DNA of 64,000 nt from JAAELZ01 sp965237485 (GTDB lineage: Bacteria; Pseudomonadota; Gammaproteobacteria; Arenicellales; Poriferihabitantaceae): positions 1-64,000 of the forward strand of contig CBDEFQ010000005.1 of assembly GCA_965237485.1 (NCBI GenBank), given 5' to 3'. Below are positions 34,840 to 42,995 of the stretch, one piece after another. Each line of letters opens with the position of its first letter. Position 1 is the stretch's first letter. The notes below the pieces were generated by a model. That model saw nothing but the letters and a program-made list of their open reading frames with translations, did not search any database and was not told the origin of the DNA. The position numbers were made by a program, and so were the translations under genes.

Positions 34840-35877
34840 TTAAGGCACTAATGCAGGCAAGTCTAAGCCACTAGTCTCACCCAAGCCAAACAAAATATTC
34901 ATGTTCTGAATAGCCTGCCCTGCCGCCCCTTTAACCAAGTTATCTTCTACCGATAATACTAAAGCTTGATTACTGGCTTTTAGATGGTACACCGCAATAC
35001 AGCACATATTGGTGCCGCGAACAGATTTAGTATCTGGGTGTGAGCCTGCCGGCATTACATCCACAAAAGGTTCGTCTGCGTAGTGCGCTTCATATAGCAC
35101 CTGTAGATCGACGTTGTCGCTCTTCAATTTAGCGTATAGGGTAGCGTGAATACCGCGAATCATCGGCATCAGGTGCGGCACAAAAGTCATGCTGACCATC
35201 TCGCCTGCCATTCGGCTTAGGCCTTGTTCGATCTCGGGTTGATGGCGATGCCCAGCAGCGGCATACGCTTTAACTGATTCACTGACTTCACTGAATAAAT
35301 TATTCACCGATGCACCGCGGCCTGCGCCCGATACGCCAGATTTACAATCAGCGATCAGCGAATTGGTCTCAATCAATCCATTTACTAATAATGGCGCGTA
35401 GCCCAGTTGCACCGCAGTCGGGTAGCAACCTGGATTCGCCACGATATTCGCTTGTTTTATTTCATCACGGTTAAATTCTGGCAAGCCATACACTGCCTCC
35501 GATAACAGTTCTGGGCAAGCATGTTGCATGCCATACCATTTACTCCAAGTTGCTTCGTCTGAAATGCGAAAATCGGCGGAAAAATCAATAAGTTTTACAT
35601 TGTCCTTTAGTAATTGCTTAGCGTAATTCATGGCAACCCCATTGGGGGTGGCTGCAAAAACCACGTCACAGTGTGCGAAGCTGTCCTTTGTTGGCTCACT
35701 ATACGCGAGATCATAATGTCCACGTAAACTGGGATATAGTTCGCTAACTAGTTTATCGTTTTCACTGCGCGAAGTTATACAGAGCACCTCGGACTTAGGG
35801 TGCTGCGCTAGTAAACGCAGTAGTTCAACTCCAGTGTATCCTGTGCCGCCGATAATACCGACTTTTAGTTTTTTCAT
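34840..35877 (-). CDS. argC: N-acetyl-gamma-glutamyl-phosphate reductase
   Basis: NADPH-dependent reduction of N-acetyl-glutamyl phosphate to the semialdehyde, third step of arginine synthesis. 345 residues: Rossmann start KVGIIGGTGYTGVELLRLLA, catalytic Cys in VANPGCYPTAVQL near residue 150, KSGVSGAGRGAS, AAAGHRHQPEIEQGL and the C-terminal dimer region VEDNLVKGAAGQAIQNMN. Complete and typical for the about 340-residue family. Stands alone, not in an arg operon; the IS4-like element lies 88 bp upstream and may affect its promoter. Confidence 0.97.
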   Translation of the reverse strand: MKKLKVGIIGGTGYTGVELLRLLAQHPKSEVLCITSRSENDKLVSELYPSLRGHYDLAYSEPTKDSFAHCDVVFAATPNGVAMNYAKQLLKDNVKLIDFSADFRISDEATWSKWYGMQHACPELLSEAVYGLPEFNRDEIKQANIVANPGCYPTAVQLGYAPLLVNGLIETNSLIADCKSGVSGAGRGASVNNLFSEVSESVKAYAAAGHRHQPEIEQGLSRMAGEMVSMTFVPHLMPMIRGIHATLYAKLKSDNVDLQVLYEAHYADEPFVDVMPAGSHPDTKSVRGTNMCCIAVYHLKASNQALVLSVEDNLVKGAAGQAIQNMNILFGLGETSGLDLPALVP

Positions 35878-35965
35878 AGCTTTGAGAAAATATAATTGTA
35901 GATCAATATTCGATAAGCGATTGTGTCATTTACCCTTACTTAAATAAAGCACTTAAACAAAGTAA

Positions 35966-37585
35966 CAGCAATTCCCGCTATCGCCTAAAAGGCCAGTGAA
36001 ATCAGAATCTCTCATAAAAATGCTTGTGTTGGCTTTGTTACGGGGAATCGGGTTTCTCCTGCTAGCGTGAGGCTTGCTAATTTGGCTTGGTTTACCCTGA
36101 ATAAACACTCACTCTAAACTGCTTCCGTCACGGCCTCACTAAGAAGTATTATAAGCAATCGGCCCATTCGCTTTTATCCCATACGCCATCGCGCATAATA
36201 TCGCCTCCCAATGTGGAATCAAGTGATTTAGAAATAGTCCGCGCAACGATTCCCACAAATTACGTTTACTTTGTTTGCTCTGTTGCGCTTGTCGAAACAG
36301 CGGACAACAGCGTTGTTGAATCTGATCAATCATAAAAGCAAGCAACATCAACGACGCGAATACCGTCGACAAATGCTTATGGCCGTGACCGAAGTTGTGT
36401 TCAAAGTGATAGCCTTGGGTTTTCAGGGTGTTAAAGGTTCCGTTTTCAATCTTCCAGCGCGCTCGGGCTGCGCGCATAATCTGAGTCAGATTGTCATCCG
36501 ACAATGGGATGTCAGTTACCCAGCTAAAGTGTCGTGTTTTGCCATTTGTTGTGGTTTCCCAGACTTCTAGGAAATTAGCTTCCAACTCAAAATGGCTATC
36601 ATTCAATGGTACGCCGTTGGCGTAACGAAAACGCCGATGAACCCCTGCTTCATCTGTTTGTTCAACGCATTGTGTTTCTTTGGTGTGCTCAACCCAGTCA
36701 AATAGAAAACCATGATCGGATTCTTTAGCTCCGATAATAAAACGATGATTCAATGACTTAAGCAGTTTAATATGAGGTCCGTTAGACGCTAAACCATCCT
36801 CGATAACGATCAATTTCAAATGCGGATGCTCCCGCTTTAATGCGCTCAAAAAACGTTTCGAGGCATTACGCTCACAATCATTCTTATTGCTCCCATCCGC
36901 CTGCATGATCGGCTCTGGCGCAAACGGAAATACTTCACGATGATCAGGATGCACCAACACCCCGCAAAGCATCTGATGATAATACGTCACCCGCCCATCG
37001 CGGTGATGCTTTTCACAACAGTTGGCGCAATGAACCTTTGAGGAGGAAAAATAGCCCGTGCCATCAATTGATAATAGATAGTGACCCGCCAAATAATCGA
37101 ATCCCTCTAAACCTTTGCCGCGTTGAAGGTTGGCAAATAATTTAGTAAACGCTTTACGTAACGAGACTGGGTCAACCTCGTCCAATCTTTGGCGCAACCA
37201 GCTATCGCTAGGAGCCTGCTTAATTCCATATAGTGCACGCAGGTTCTTACGGACTAATTCTTCTTTATCTTGAGGCTGATCAAATTGGAGTAATGATGGG
37301 TATTTTAATGAAAACACCGCAACACCAGACATAAGACAATCAACAAGAGGTAAAGCTCGGCTCGCTTTAGTATCCTTTATCGAATCAAAACAGTGACGAA
37401 CGGCGCTAAGTAACCCGGGGGCACTCAACTGTTTACGCAGTGACGGTTGGGGCATCAGTCTTACTTATTTTATGAAATAGTGCTGATATCTTACTAAAAG
37501 CAGACGAAAGGTTACGAAATAATAATTGTAGAGCCTCCGTAGAACCGCTCATTTACTCAGTTTTTAGATCTAGCGGGAATTGCTG
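35966..37585 (-). mobile_element. IS4-like insertion sequence
   Basis: 1620 bp with inverted ends CAGCAATTCCCGCTA (35966 and, inverted, 37571-37585) and a perfect 9-bp target duplication ACAAAGTAA (35957-35965, 37586-37594). Single copy in the window, in the argC/rpsT intergenic region. Confidence 0.9.
36139..37455 (-). CDS. IS4-like DDE transposase
   Basis: 438 residues. LLSIDGTGYFSSSKVHCANC with the first Asp, LIVIEDGLASNGPHIKLL with the second, and ARARWKIENGTFNTLKTQGYHFEHNFGHG with the Glu in an IS4-type Y/W-(2)-R-(3)-E-(6)-K pattern. The YHQMLCGVLVHPDHREVFPF block is typical of a large, mostly unnamed IS4-related group. ATG at 37455, frame intact. Exact ISfinder group not determined. 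Confidence 0.87.
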   Translation of the reverse strand: MPQPSLRKQLSAPGLLSAVRHCFDSIKDTKASRALPLVDCLMSGVAVFSLKYPSLLQFDQPQDKEELVRKNLRALYGIKQAPSDSWLRQRLDEVDPVSLRKAFTKLFANLQRGKGLEGFDYLAGHYLLSIDGTGYFSSSKVHCANCCEKHHRDGRVTYYHQMLCGVLVHPDHREVFPFAPEPIMQADGSNKNDCERNASKRFLSALKREHPHLKLIVIEDGLASNGPHIKLLKSLNHRFIIGAKESDHGFLFDWVEHTKETQCVEQTDEAGVHRRFRYANGVPLNDSHFELEANFLEVWETTTNGKTRHFSWVTDIPLSDDNLTQIMRAARARWKIENGTFNTLKTQGYHFEHNFGHGHKHLSTVFASLMLLAFMIDQIQQRCCPLFRQAQQSKQSKRNLWESLRGLFLNHLIPHWEAILCAMAYGIKANGPIAYNTS

Positions 37586-37784
37586 ACAAAGTAATTTCGT
37601 TGGTAAGCGATCTTAAAAACTGCAAATATACGATGCCCATCGACTGAAATTGACGAATTGAACCGTTTGAGCCTAAGACCAGCAAACAGGCCGCTTGACG
37701 ACTATAATTTGCTTGACTTTAATCTACAAAACGCCCATATTCGCGCGCCTGAATATTTAAGTGATTCACCTTAGAGGAAGCAAA

Positions 37785-38048
37785 TTGGCTAATTCACCGC
37801 AAACACGCAAGCGCGCTCGTCAAAACGACAAAGTACGTTTACACAATCGTAGTTATCGTTCAAGTGTGCGCACTTGCATTAAAGCGTTCTTAAAACTGGT
37901 GCAGTCCGCAGATAAAGACGGCGCTACATCCGCATTTAAAACAGCGGGCTCTGCAATCGATAAAAGTGCAGGCAAAGGCTTAATGCACAAAAACCGTGCA
38001 TCACGCTTAAAAAGCAGATTAAATGCACGATTACGCGCAATCGCATAA
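37785..38048 (+). CDS. rpsT: 30S ribosomal protein S20
   Basis: 87 residues, ANSPQTRKRARQNDKVRLHN onward, binding 16S rRNA early in 30S assembly. The start is TTG at 37785-37787, 5 bp after AGAGGAAG. No ATG fits, and E. coli rpsT also starts with UUG, where the weak start takes part in autogenous translational control. The longer frame from 37761 would add an unconserved leader. Opposite strand to proB, as in many gammaproteobacteria. Confidence 0.96.
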   Translation: MANSPQTRKRARQNDKVRLHNRSYRSSVRTCIKAFLKLVQSADKDGATSAFKTAGSAIDKSAGKGLMHKNRASRLKSRLNARLRAIA

Positions 38049-38090
38049 TCAATATTAAATAAGCTAAGCTACACCGCTCAGCGAATAACG

Positions 38091-38117
38091 AAAAGCAGCC
38101 ATCGGCTGCTTTTTTTA
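38091..38117 (+). terminator. rho-independent terminator after rpsT
   Basis: GCAGCC-ATC-GGCTGC hairpin (38095-38109) followed by seven T. The A-run on its left means it may also act weakly for proB on the other strand. Confidence 0.9.
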
Positions 38118-38146
38118 TATCTACGTTTTCAGCGTAAAAACTAAAG

Positions 38147-39271
38147 CTAATAGATCACCATATTGTCTCGGTGAATGAATTCCGGCTCATGCACATAACC
38201 CAATAATTTTGGGAACTCTGTACTCGGTTTTTGCTTAATCAACTGAGCGTCTGTTGAGTTGTAGTTGATCAGCCCACGGGCAACCTCTTTATCCCAACCA
38301 TCAACACATACCACGATATCGCCGCGGCTGAACTCGCCAGAAATTTTGGTGACCCCTATCGGCAATAAACTAGAACCTTGCTCTCGCAACACTTTAACAG
38401 CGCCTGCATCTAATACTAATTTACCGTTTGATTGAGTTTGCCCTGCCAACCATTGTTTTTTAGCAGGGATTTTACCTTTGGCCGGTGATAGATAAGTACC
38501 AACTGGCTGCCCCTCAAGAATATGTTTTAGCACATCCTTAGCCTTGCCATTGGTAATGATTGTATCTGCCCCTGAGCGTGCTGCTTTAGTGGCCGCTTGC
38601 AGCTTTGTGATCATACCACCAGTTGCAAATTCGGAAGTATCCCCTGCCATTGCATCTAATCGCGGGTCTCCTGCGATGCCTCTTTCTATTAGCGTGGCAG
38701 ACTCATCACTTCGTGGATCAGCGGTAAATAAACCTTGTTGATCAGTTAACAAAACCAGTTTTTTAGCACTCACTATATTGGCCACCAAGGCGCCCAAAGT
38801 ATCGTTATCGCCAAAACGAATCTCTTCCGTTACCACGGTATCATTTTCATTGACGATAGGGACGATGTTTAAATCCAGCAAAGAGTTAAGTGTACTCCGG
38901 GCATTCAAATAGCGTTTTCTATTGGCTAAATCAGCGTCGGTTAATAATATTTGCGCACAAGTAACGCGGTGAGCATTAAAAGCTTGTTGGTATTGATATA
39001 CCAAACCCATTTGCCCAACGGCCGCGGCGGATTGCAGTTTATGAATTTCCTTAGGCCGCTTGTTCCAGCCCAATTTGCACGCGCCTTCTGCAATTGAGCC
39101 AGACGAAACCAGCACCACTCGAATTCCTTTACTACGAATAAATGCAATTTGTTCAGCTAAAGAGGCAATCACATCTGCATTGAGACCACTTTTGGCATGG
39201 GTTAACAAGGCACTACCTACCTTAACCACCCATACCTCATATTCAGTCGATTCACGTTTGTTTTTTTTCAC
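38147..39271 (-). CDS. proB: glutamate 5-kinase
   Basis: Phosphorylates glutamate to gamma-glutamyl phosphate, first step of proline synthesis. 374 residues: amino-acid-kinase fold (VWVVKVGSALLTHAKSGL, VVLVSSGSIAEGACKLG, VNENDTV, FGDNDTLGALVANIVSA, GGMITKLQAATKAA) and a C-terminal PUA domain from about residue 285. The GTG start at 39269-39271 overlaps the obgE TGA (GTGA), indicating translational coupling. Last gene of the rplU-rpmA-obgE-proB set; proA is not adjacent. Confidence 0.97.
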   Translation of the reverse strand: MKKNKRESTEYEVWVVKVGSALLTHAKSGLNADVIASLAEQIAFIRSKGIRVVLVSSGSIAEGACKLGWNKRPKEIHKLQSAAAVGQMGLVYQYQQAFNAHRVTCAQILLTDADLANRKRYLNARSTLNSLLDLNIVPIVNENDTVVTEEIRFGDNDTLGALVANIVSAKKLVLLTDQQGLFTADPRSDESATLIERGIAGDPRLDAMAGDTSEFATGGMITKLQAATKAARSGADTIITNGKAKDVLKHILEGQPVGTYLSPAKGKIPAKKQWLAGQTQSNGKLVLDAGAVKVLREQGSSLLPIGVTKISGEFSRGDIVVCVDGWDKEVARGLINYNSTDAQLIKQKPSTEFPKLLGYVHEPEFIHRDNMVIY

Positions 39272-40329
39272 ACCTCTTCCTCTTTTTTATCGTCTACTGC
39301 TGCGTGATCACTCAAGTCACGGCTTTCACGAAGATACTGGCTAATTTCGTTCATCAACTCCTTACACCCCTCACCTGAAACAGCTGATATAGCGAAAATC
39401 GGCTCTTCCCAACTAAGTTCGCTTTGTATATTCTGTTTAGCTAGGCTTAACTCTTCATCGTCCACCGTATCAAGTTTATTTAATACAATCCAACGTGGTT
39501 TTTCAAACAGTGTTTGATCAAACTGTTTTAGCTCGCTTACTAACGCTTTAATGGCCAAAACAGGTGCTTGGGCTTCGTCAACTGGGGCTACATCCACTAT
39601 GTGCAGTAATAAGCGGGTACGCTGCAGATGCTTTAAAAATGCCACACCTAGGCCCACCCCGTCGGCGGCACCCTCAATCAGGCCTGGGATATCTGCAATC
39701 ACAAAACCGCCCGCAGAGCCTATATCAACAACGCCTAATTCGGGATACAAAGTAGTAAAGGGATAGTCAGCTACCTTTGGGCGCGCCTGAGATACCTCAC
39801 TCAGTAAGGTAGACTTCCCTGCATTTGGAAAGCCTAACAAACCGACATCGGCAAGCACCTTCAATTCGACATTCAATCTGCGTTCTTCACCCTCAGAACC
39901 GGGCACGGTACGCCGTGGCACCCTGTTTATACTAGATTTAAAATGTGTATTGCCTAGTCCACCCTGCCCACCCTGTGCAACTAATAGTTGCTGATCATGC
40001 GCCACCACTTCGCCGATCATCTCAAGAGTTTGTTCGTCGTAAACTAAGGTGCCTAGTGGCACGCGAATGAATAGGTCTTGCCCTGCTTTCCCAGATTTTT
40101 GGCGCCCCTGGCCTCGACCTCCGTGTTCAGCCCTGTAATCTCGGGTAAAACGAAAATCTGCCAGCGTATTTAAGCCACTATTACCAATGAAGTAAACATC
40201 GCCTCCTCTACCGCCGTCGCCGCCATCGGGGCCACCACGAGGAATATACTTCTCACGTCGAAAGCTCATTGCGCCATTACCGCCCTTACCAGCTGCTACG
40301 CGTATGGTTGCTTCGTCTACGAATTTCAT
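39268..40329 (-). CDS. obgE: ribosome-associated GTPase Obg/CgtA
   Basis: Essential GTPase in 50S maturation. 353 residues. Glycine-rich Obg domain (1-158: VAAGKGGNGAMSFRREKYIP, GGDGGRGGDVYF) followed by the G domain: GFPNAGKSTLLSEVSQ (G1), YPFTTLYPELG (G2), DIPGLIEGAADGVGLG (G3), NKLDTVDDEE (G4), FAISAVSGEG (G5). The short acidic C-terminus ends KKEEEV. Separated from rpmA by a terminator-like hairpin, overlapping proB. Confidence 0.98.
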   Translation of the reverse strand: MKFVDEATIRVAAGKGGNGAMSFRREKYIPRGGPDGGDGGRGGDVYFIGNSGLNTLADFRFTRDYRAEHGGRGQGRQKSGKAGQDLFIRVPLGTLVYDEQTLEMIGEVVAHDQQLLVAQGGQGGLGNTHFKSSINRVPRRTVPGSEGEERRLNVELKVLADVGLLGFPNAGKSTLLSEVSQARPKVADYPFTTLYPELGVVDIGSAGGFVIADIPGLIEGAADGVGLGVAFLKHLQRTRLLLHIVDVAPVDEAQAPVLAIKALVSELKQFDQTLFEKPRWIVLNKLDTVDDEELSLAKQNIQSELSWEEPIFAISAVSGEGCKELMNEISQYLRESRDLSDHAAVDDKKEEEV

Positions 40330-40375
40330 TTGATGCCTATGCTACTTATCGCTTGATTGATACTATAAGAACTCA

Positions 40376-40409
40376 TTAAAAAAGCCCCGCTCTTACGAGA
40401 CGAGGCTTT
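40376..40409 (-). terminator. terminator-like hairpin between rpmA and obgE
   Basis: On the minus strand AAGCCTCG...CGGGGCTT followed by six T. It would end or attenuate the rplU-rpmA transcript, so that ribosomal proteins are made in excess of Obg and ProB. Confidence 0.85.
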
Positions 40410-40433
40410 ACTAATTTCGGAACTTAAAAAATC

Positions 40434-40691
40434 CTACGCAGCGATTACGCTCACAAATTGACGGTTTTTTGGTCCCTTAACTTCAAATTTAACCTGACCT
40501 TCAGCCAAGGCAAATAACGTATCGTCTTTTCCACGACCTACATTCTGGCCCGGATGCACTTTAGTGCCGCGTTGACGAATAAGAATATTACCCGCTAATA
40601 CGGCTTCGCCGCCAAATTTCTTCACGCCTAGACGTTTCGACTCAGAATCGCGACCGTTTCTGGAACTACCGCCTGCTTTTTTATGTGCCAT
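40434..40691 (-). CDS. rpmA: 50S ribosomal protein L27
   Basis: 85 residues, MAHKKAGGSSRNGRDSESKR LGVK then GEAVLAGNILIRQRGTKVHP, canonical L27 near the peptidyl-transferase centre. No Firmicutes-type N-terminal extension. Follows rplU by 37 bp. Confidence 0.98.
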   Translation of the reverse strand: MAHKKAGGSSRNGRDSESKRLGVKKFGGEAVLAGNILIRQRGTKVHPGQNVGRGKDDTLFALAEGQVKFEVKGPKNRQFVSVIAA

Positions 40692-40728
40692 TTTAGATTA
40701 TCTCAATTATTTACGACGTCTATCGCGT

Positions 40729-41331
40729 TTAAGCCAGTTTCTTAGCCTGCTCAATCCACTCTTCGCGCTCAATTCGCCCTTTAAAACTTAGCTTACCATT
40801 AACTTCTTCTACTTGCTCTGGCGTAAACGCAGCGACTTGCGCGAAGGTGGTGATGCCTAAATCATTTAGCTTGCCTTCAATTACCGGGCCGATGCCGTTA
40901 ATCGTAGTCAACTTATCTGCAGCTGAATCGCTTTTCGCCATAGCCTTAGCCGGAGCGATTTCTTCCGCCTTAGGTTCAGCCTTCTTCTTTGCAACTGCTT
41001 TCTTCTTCGCTGGTGTCTTAACCTCGCCAATAGCCGTAATTTCTAGTTCAGTGAAGCTCTGGCGATGGCCTTGTAGGCGGCGGTATTTTTTACGTCGCTT
41101 GAATTTAACTACACGAATTTTCTCGCCTCGACCTTGACCAAGAACAGTTGCAGCAACGGATGTACCAACGACATGCGGCTCTCCGAGGGTTAATTTACCA
41201 TCGTCGTTTACCATCAATACTTTATCTAGCTGCAAAGAAGCACCTTCTTCAGCATCAAGCTTTTCTACTTTAAGCTTGTCACCTACACTTACTCGATACT
41301 GCTTTTCACCTGTTTCTACTACCGCGTACAT
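40729..41331 (-). CDS. rplU: 50S ribosomal protein L21 with C-terminal helix-hairpin-helix extension
   Basis: Residues 1-103 are ordinary L21 (MYAVVETGEKQYRVSVGDKL; KFKRRKKYRRLQGHRQSFTE). E. coli L21 ends there at 103 residues, but this protein continues to 200. A Lys/Ala-rich linker (KKKAVAKKKAEPKAEEIAPA) joins a small domain LTTINGIGPVIEGKLNDLGI TTFAQVAAFTPEQVEEVNGK. The latter resembles the helix-hairpin-helix repeats found at the end of some L21 and other proteins, where GIGP contacts nucleic acid. The frame is continuous with no suspicious junction. Promoter lies upstream of 41331, toward IS-F copy 1. Confidence 0.95.
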   Translation of the reverse strand: MYAVVETGEKQYRVSVGDKLKVEKLDAEEGASLQLDKVLMVNDDGKLTLGEPHVVGTSVAATVLGQGRGEKIRVVKFKRRKKYRRLQGHRQSFTELEITAIGEVKTPAKKKAVAKKKAEPKAEEIAPAKAMAKSDSAADKLTTINGIGPVIEGKLNDLGITTFAQVAAFTPEQVEEVNGKLSFKGRIEREEWIEQAKKLA

Positions 41332-41441
41332 CGTCTGAGACTCCAGAAATTGTTAGTTAGATTTGACCCTTAAAAGGCTAAAAATCAAGGCACTGGATTG
41401 TATGCACCTACTGGGTTTTAGTCAATGATATAAGTGGTTAT

Positions 41442-42828
41442 TGTTACGAGTAAATTATCTGTCCTGATAATTAGCAAATAAACTGTCCGGATTTATCCTC
41501 CTCCCTTTTGGGAAGTGAGATGAGCCAGATAGTATTTCTAAATAAGGTAAAACAGATGAGATTTGAAGAAGCGTATGAAGCTTATCAAGCTAAACGACTA
41601 TCACCAGCGGATGCTGCCACAATACTGGGTGTTTGTGATCGAAGTTTTCGTAGGTACATTAATAAGTACGAAGAATCAGGATTGGATGGGCTGTTAGATC
41701 AGCGACTCAATCAGCCCTCACACAGGCGGGCACCCGTAGACGAAATGATCAAGCTACAAGACCTATACTCAACACGCTATCAAGGCTGGAATGTGCGCCA
41801 CTTCCATACATGGTATCAACGCGAGCACCAAGGTAAGCGTAGCTACAGTTGGGTTAAGAATAAGCTACAAAGCGCAGACCTGGTGCGTAAATCTAAAACA
41901 CGCGGCCCTCACCGCATTAAACGTCTACCTGGCGCCTTGCCAGGTAGGATGATTCACCAGGATGGCAGTACTCACCAATGGGTACCTGATGTGTCTTGGG
42001 ACTTAATCGTCACCCTGGATGATGCCACCAATAAGCATTATTCCATGCGCTTTGTCGAAGAGGAAGGCACGCACAGCAGCTTGCTTGGGGTTAAAGATGT
42101 ACTTAAGGTGAAGGGGCTATTCTGTTCGTTTTACTCTGACCGAGGCAGCCACTATTGGCATACGCCTGAGGCTGGCGGCAAGGTGGATAAGAATGGCCCA
42201 ACTCAATTTGGGTTGGCGATGAAGAGATTAGGCATTGGCATGATAGCGGCTTATTCTCCTGAAGCCAGAGGCCGTTCCGAACGTGCGTTTGGCACACACC
42301 AAGGGCGATTACCGAACGAGCTTGCGTTGATGGGTATCACTGGCATGCAAGCGGCTAATAAATACCTTAGAGATCATTATATGCCCAGACACAATAAAGA
42401 ATTCAGTCATCCAGCTAGAGAGCAAGGCAGCGCCTTTGTGCCGCTTGCGGGCATCGATCTTGACGATTATCTATGCGAACAGTACGAGCGTGTGGTGGGT
42501 AAAGACAACAGCGTACAGTTTGAGACGCTGTCTCTGCAGCTACCTAAAGATCAACACCGCTATCATTACGTCAAAGCTAAAGTAAAAGTATCGCGCCACC
42601 TTGATGGCTCATTGTCGATTGATCATGGCCCAAGGCGATTAGGCCGATACACAGCCGATGGAATACTGGTGCAACAAAAACAGATTAAGAGCAAAGTTGC
42701 GTAACTGGGCTTCGCAATTTGCCGCCGATGAATTCATTACGGGCTACGCCCTTCACTCATTCATCGGCAATAACTAAAGCGGACAGACTATGTGTTAATA
42801 ATCCGGACAGTTCTATTTACTTCTAACA
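41442..42828 (+). mobile_element. IS1202-like element IS-F, copy 1
   Basis: 1387 bp, ends TGTTACGAGTAAATTATCTG and, inverted, TGTTAGAAGTAAATAGAACT. The 16-bp direct duplication TGATATAAGTGGTTAT (41426-41441, 42829-42844) is unusually long but in the range reported for the IS1202 group. A hairpin (TGCCGCCGATGAATTCATTA ... TCATCGGCAA) follows the transposase. Identical length to copy 2. Confidence 0.9.
41520..42704 (+). CDS. IS-F transposase (ISNCY/IS1202-type, rve domain), copy 1
   Basis: 394 residues from ATG 41520 (MSQIVFLNKVKQMRFEEAYE), with an upstream TTG also open. HTH region LSPADAATILGVCDRSFRRYINKYEESGLDGL. Integrase-type core: MIHQDGSTHQWVPDVSWDLI (Asp), LFCSFYSDRGSHYWHTPEAG (Asp), IAAYSPEARGRSERAFGTHQ (Glu). 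The C-terminal beta-barrel YVKAKVKVSRHLDGSLSIDH is typical of transposases often annotated as ISNCY family. Intact. Confidence 0.9.
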   Translation: MSQIVFLNKVKQMRFEEAYEAYQAKRLSPADAATILGVCDRSFRRYINKYEESGLDGLLDQRLNQPSHRRAPVDEMIKLQDLYSTRYQGWNVRHFHTWYQREHQGKRSYSWVKNKLQSADLVRKSKTRGPHRIKRLPGALPGRMIHQDGSTHQWVPDVSWDLIVTLDDATNKHYSMRFVEEEGTHSSLLGVKDVLKVKGLFCSFYSDRGSHYWHTPEAGGKVDKNGPTQFGLAMKRLGIGMIAAYSPEARGRSERAFGTHQGRLPNELALMGITGMQAANKYLRDHYMPRHNKEFSHPAREQGSAFVPLAGIDLDDYLCEQYERVVGKDNSVQFETLSLQLPKDQHRYHYVKAKVKVSRHLDGSLSIDHGPRRLGRYTADGILVQQKQIKSKVA

Positions 42829-42995
42829 TGATATAAGTGGTTATTTTTAAGCAAGTTAGGTAGCGCAATTTCAACTTATTACTATGGTCGATGGATAAGA
42901 TGGAGAAGATGGAGAAACCCATATTTCAACGGCTTGCATAGCGACTAAAGCAACAACTCTTTCAACCTAGATAAATCAGTTAAACGCGGAAAAGA

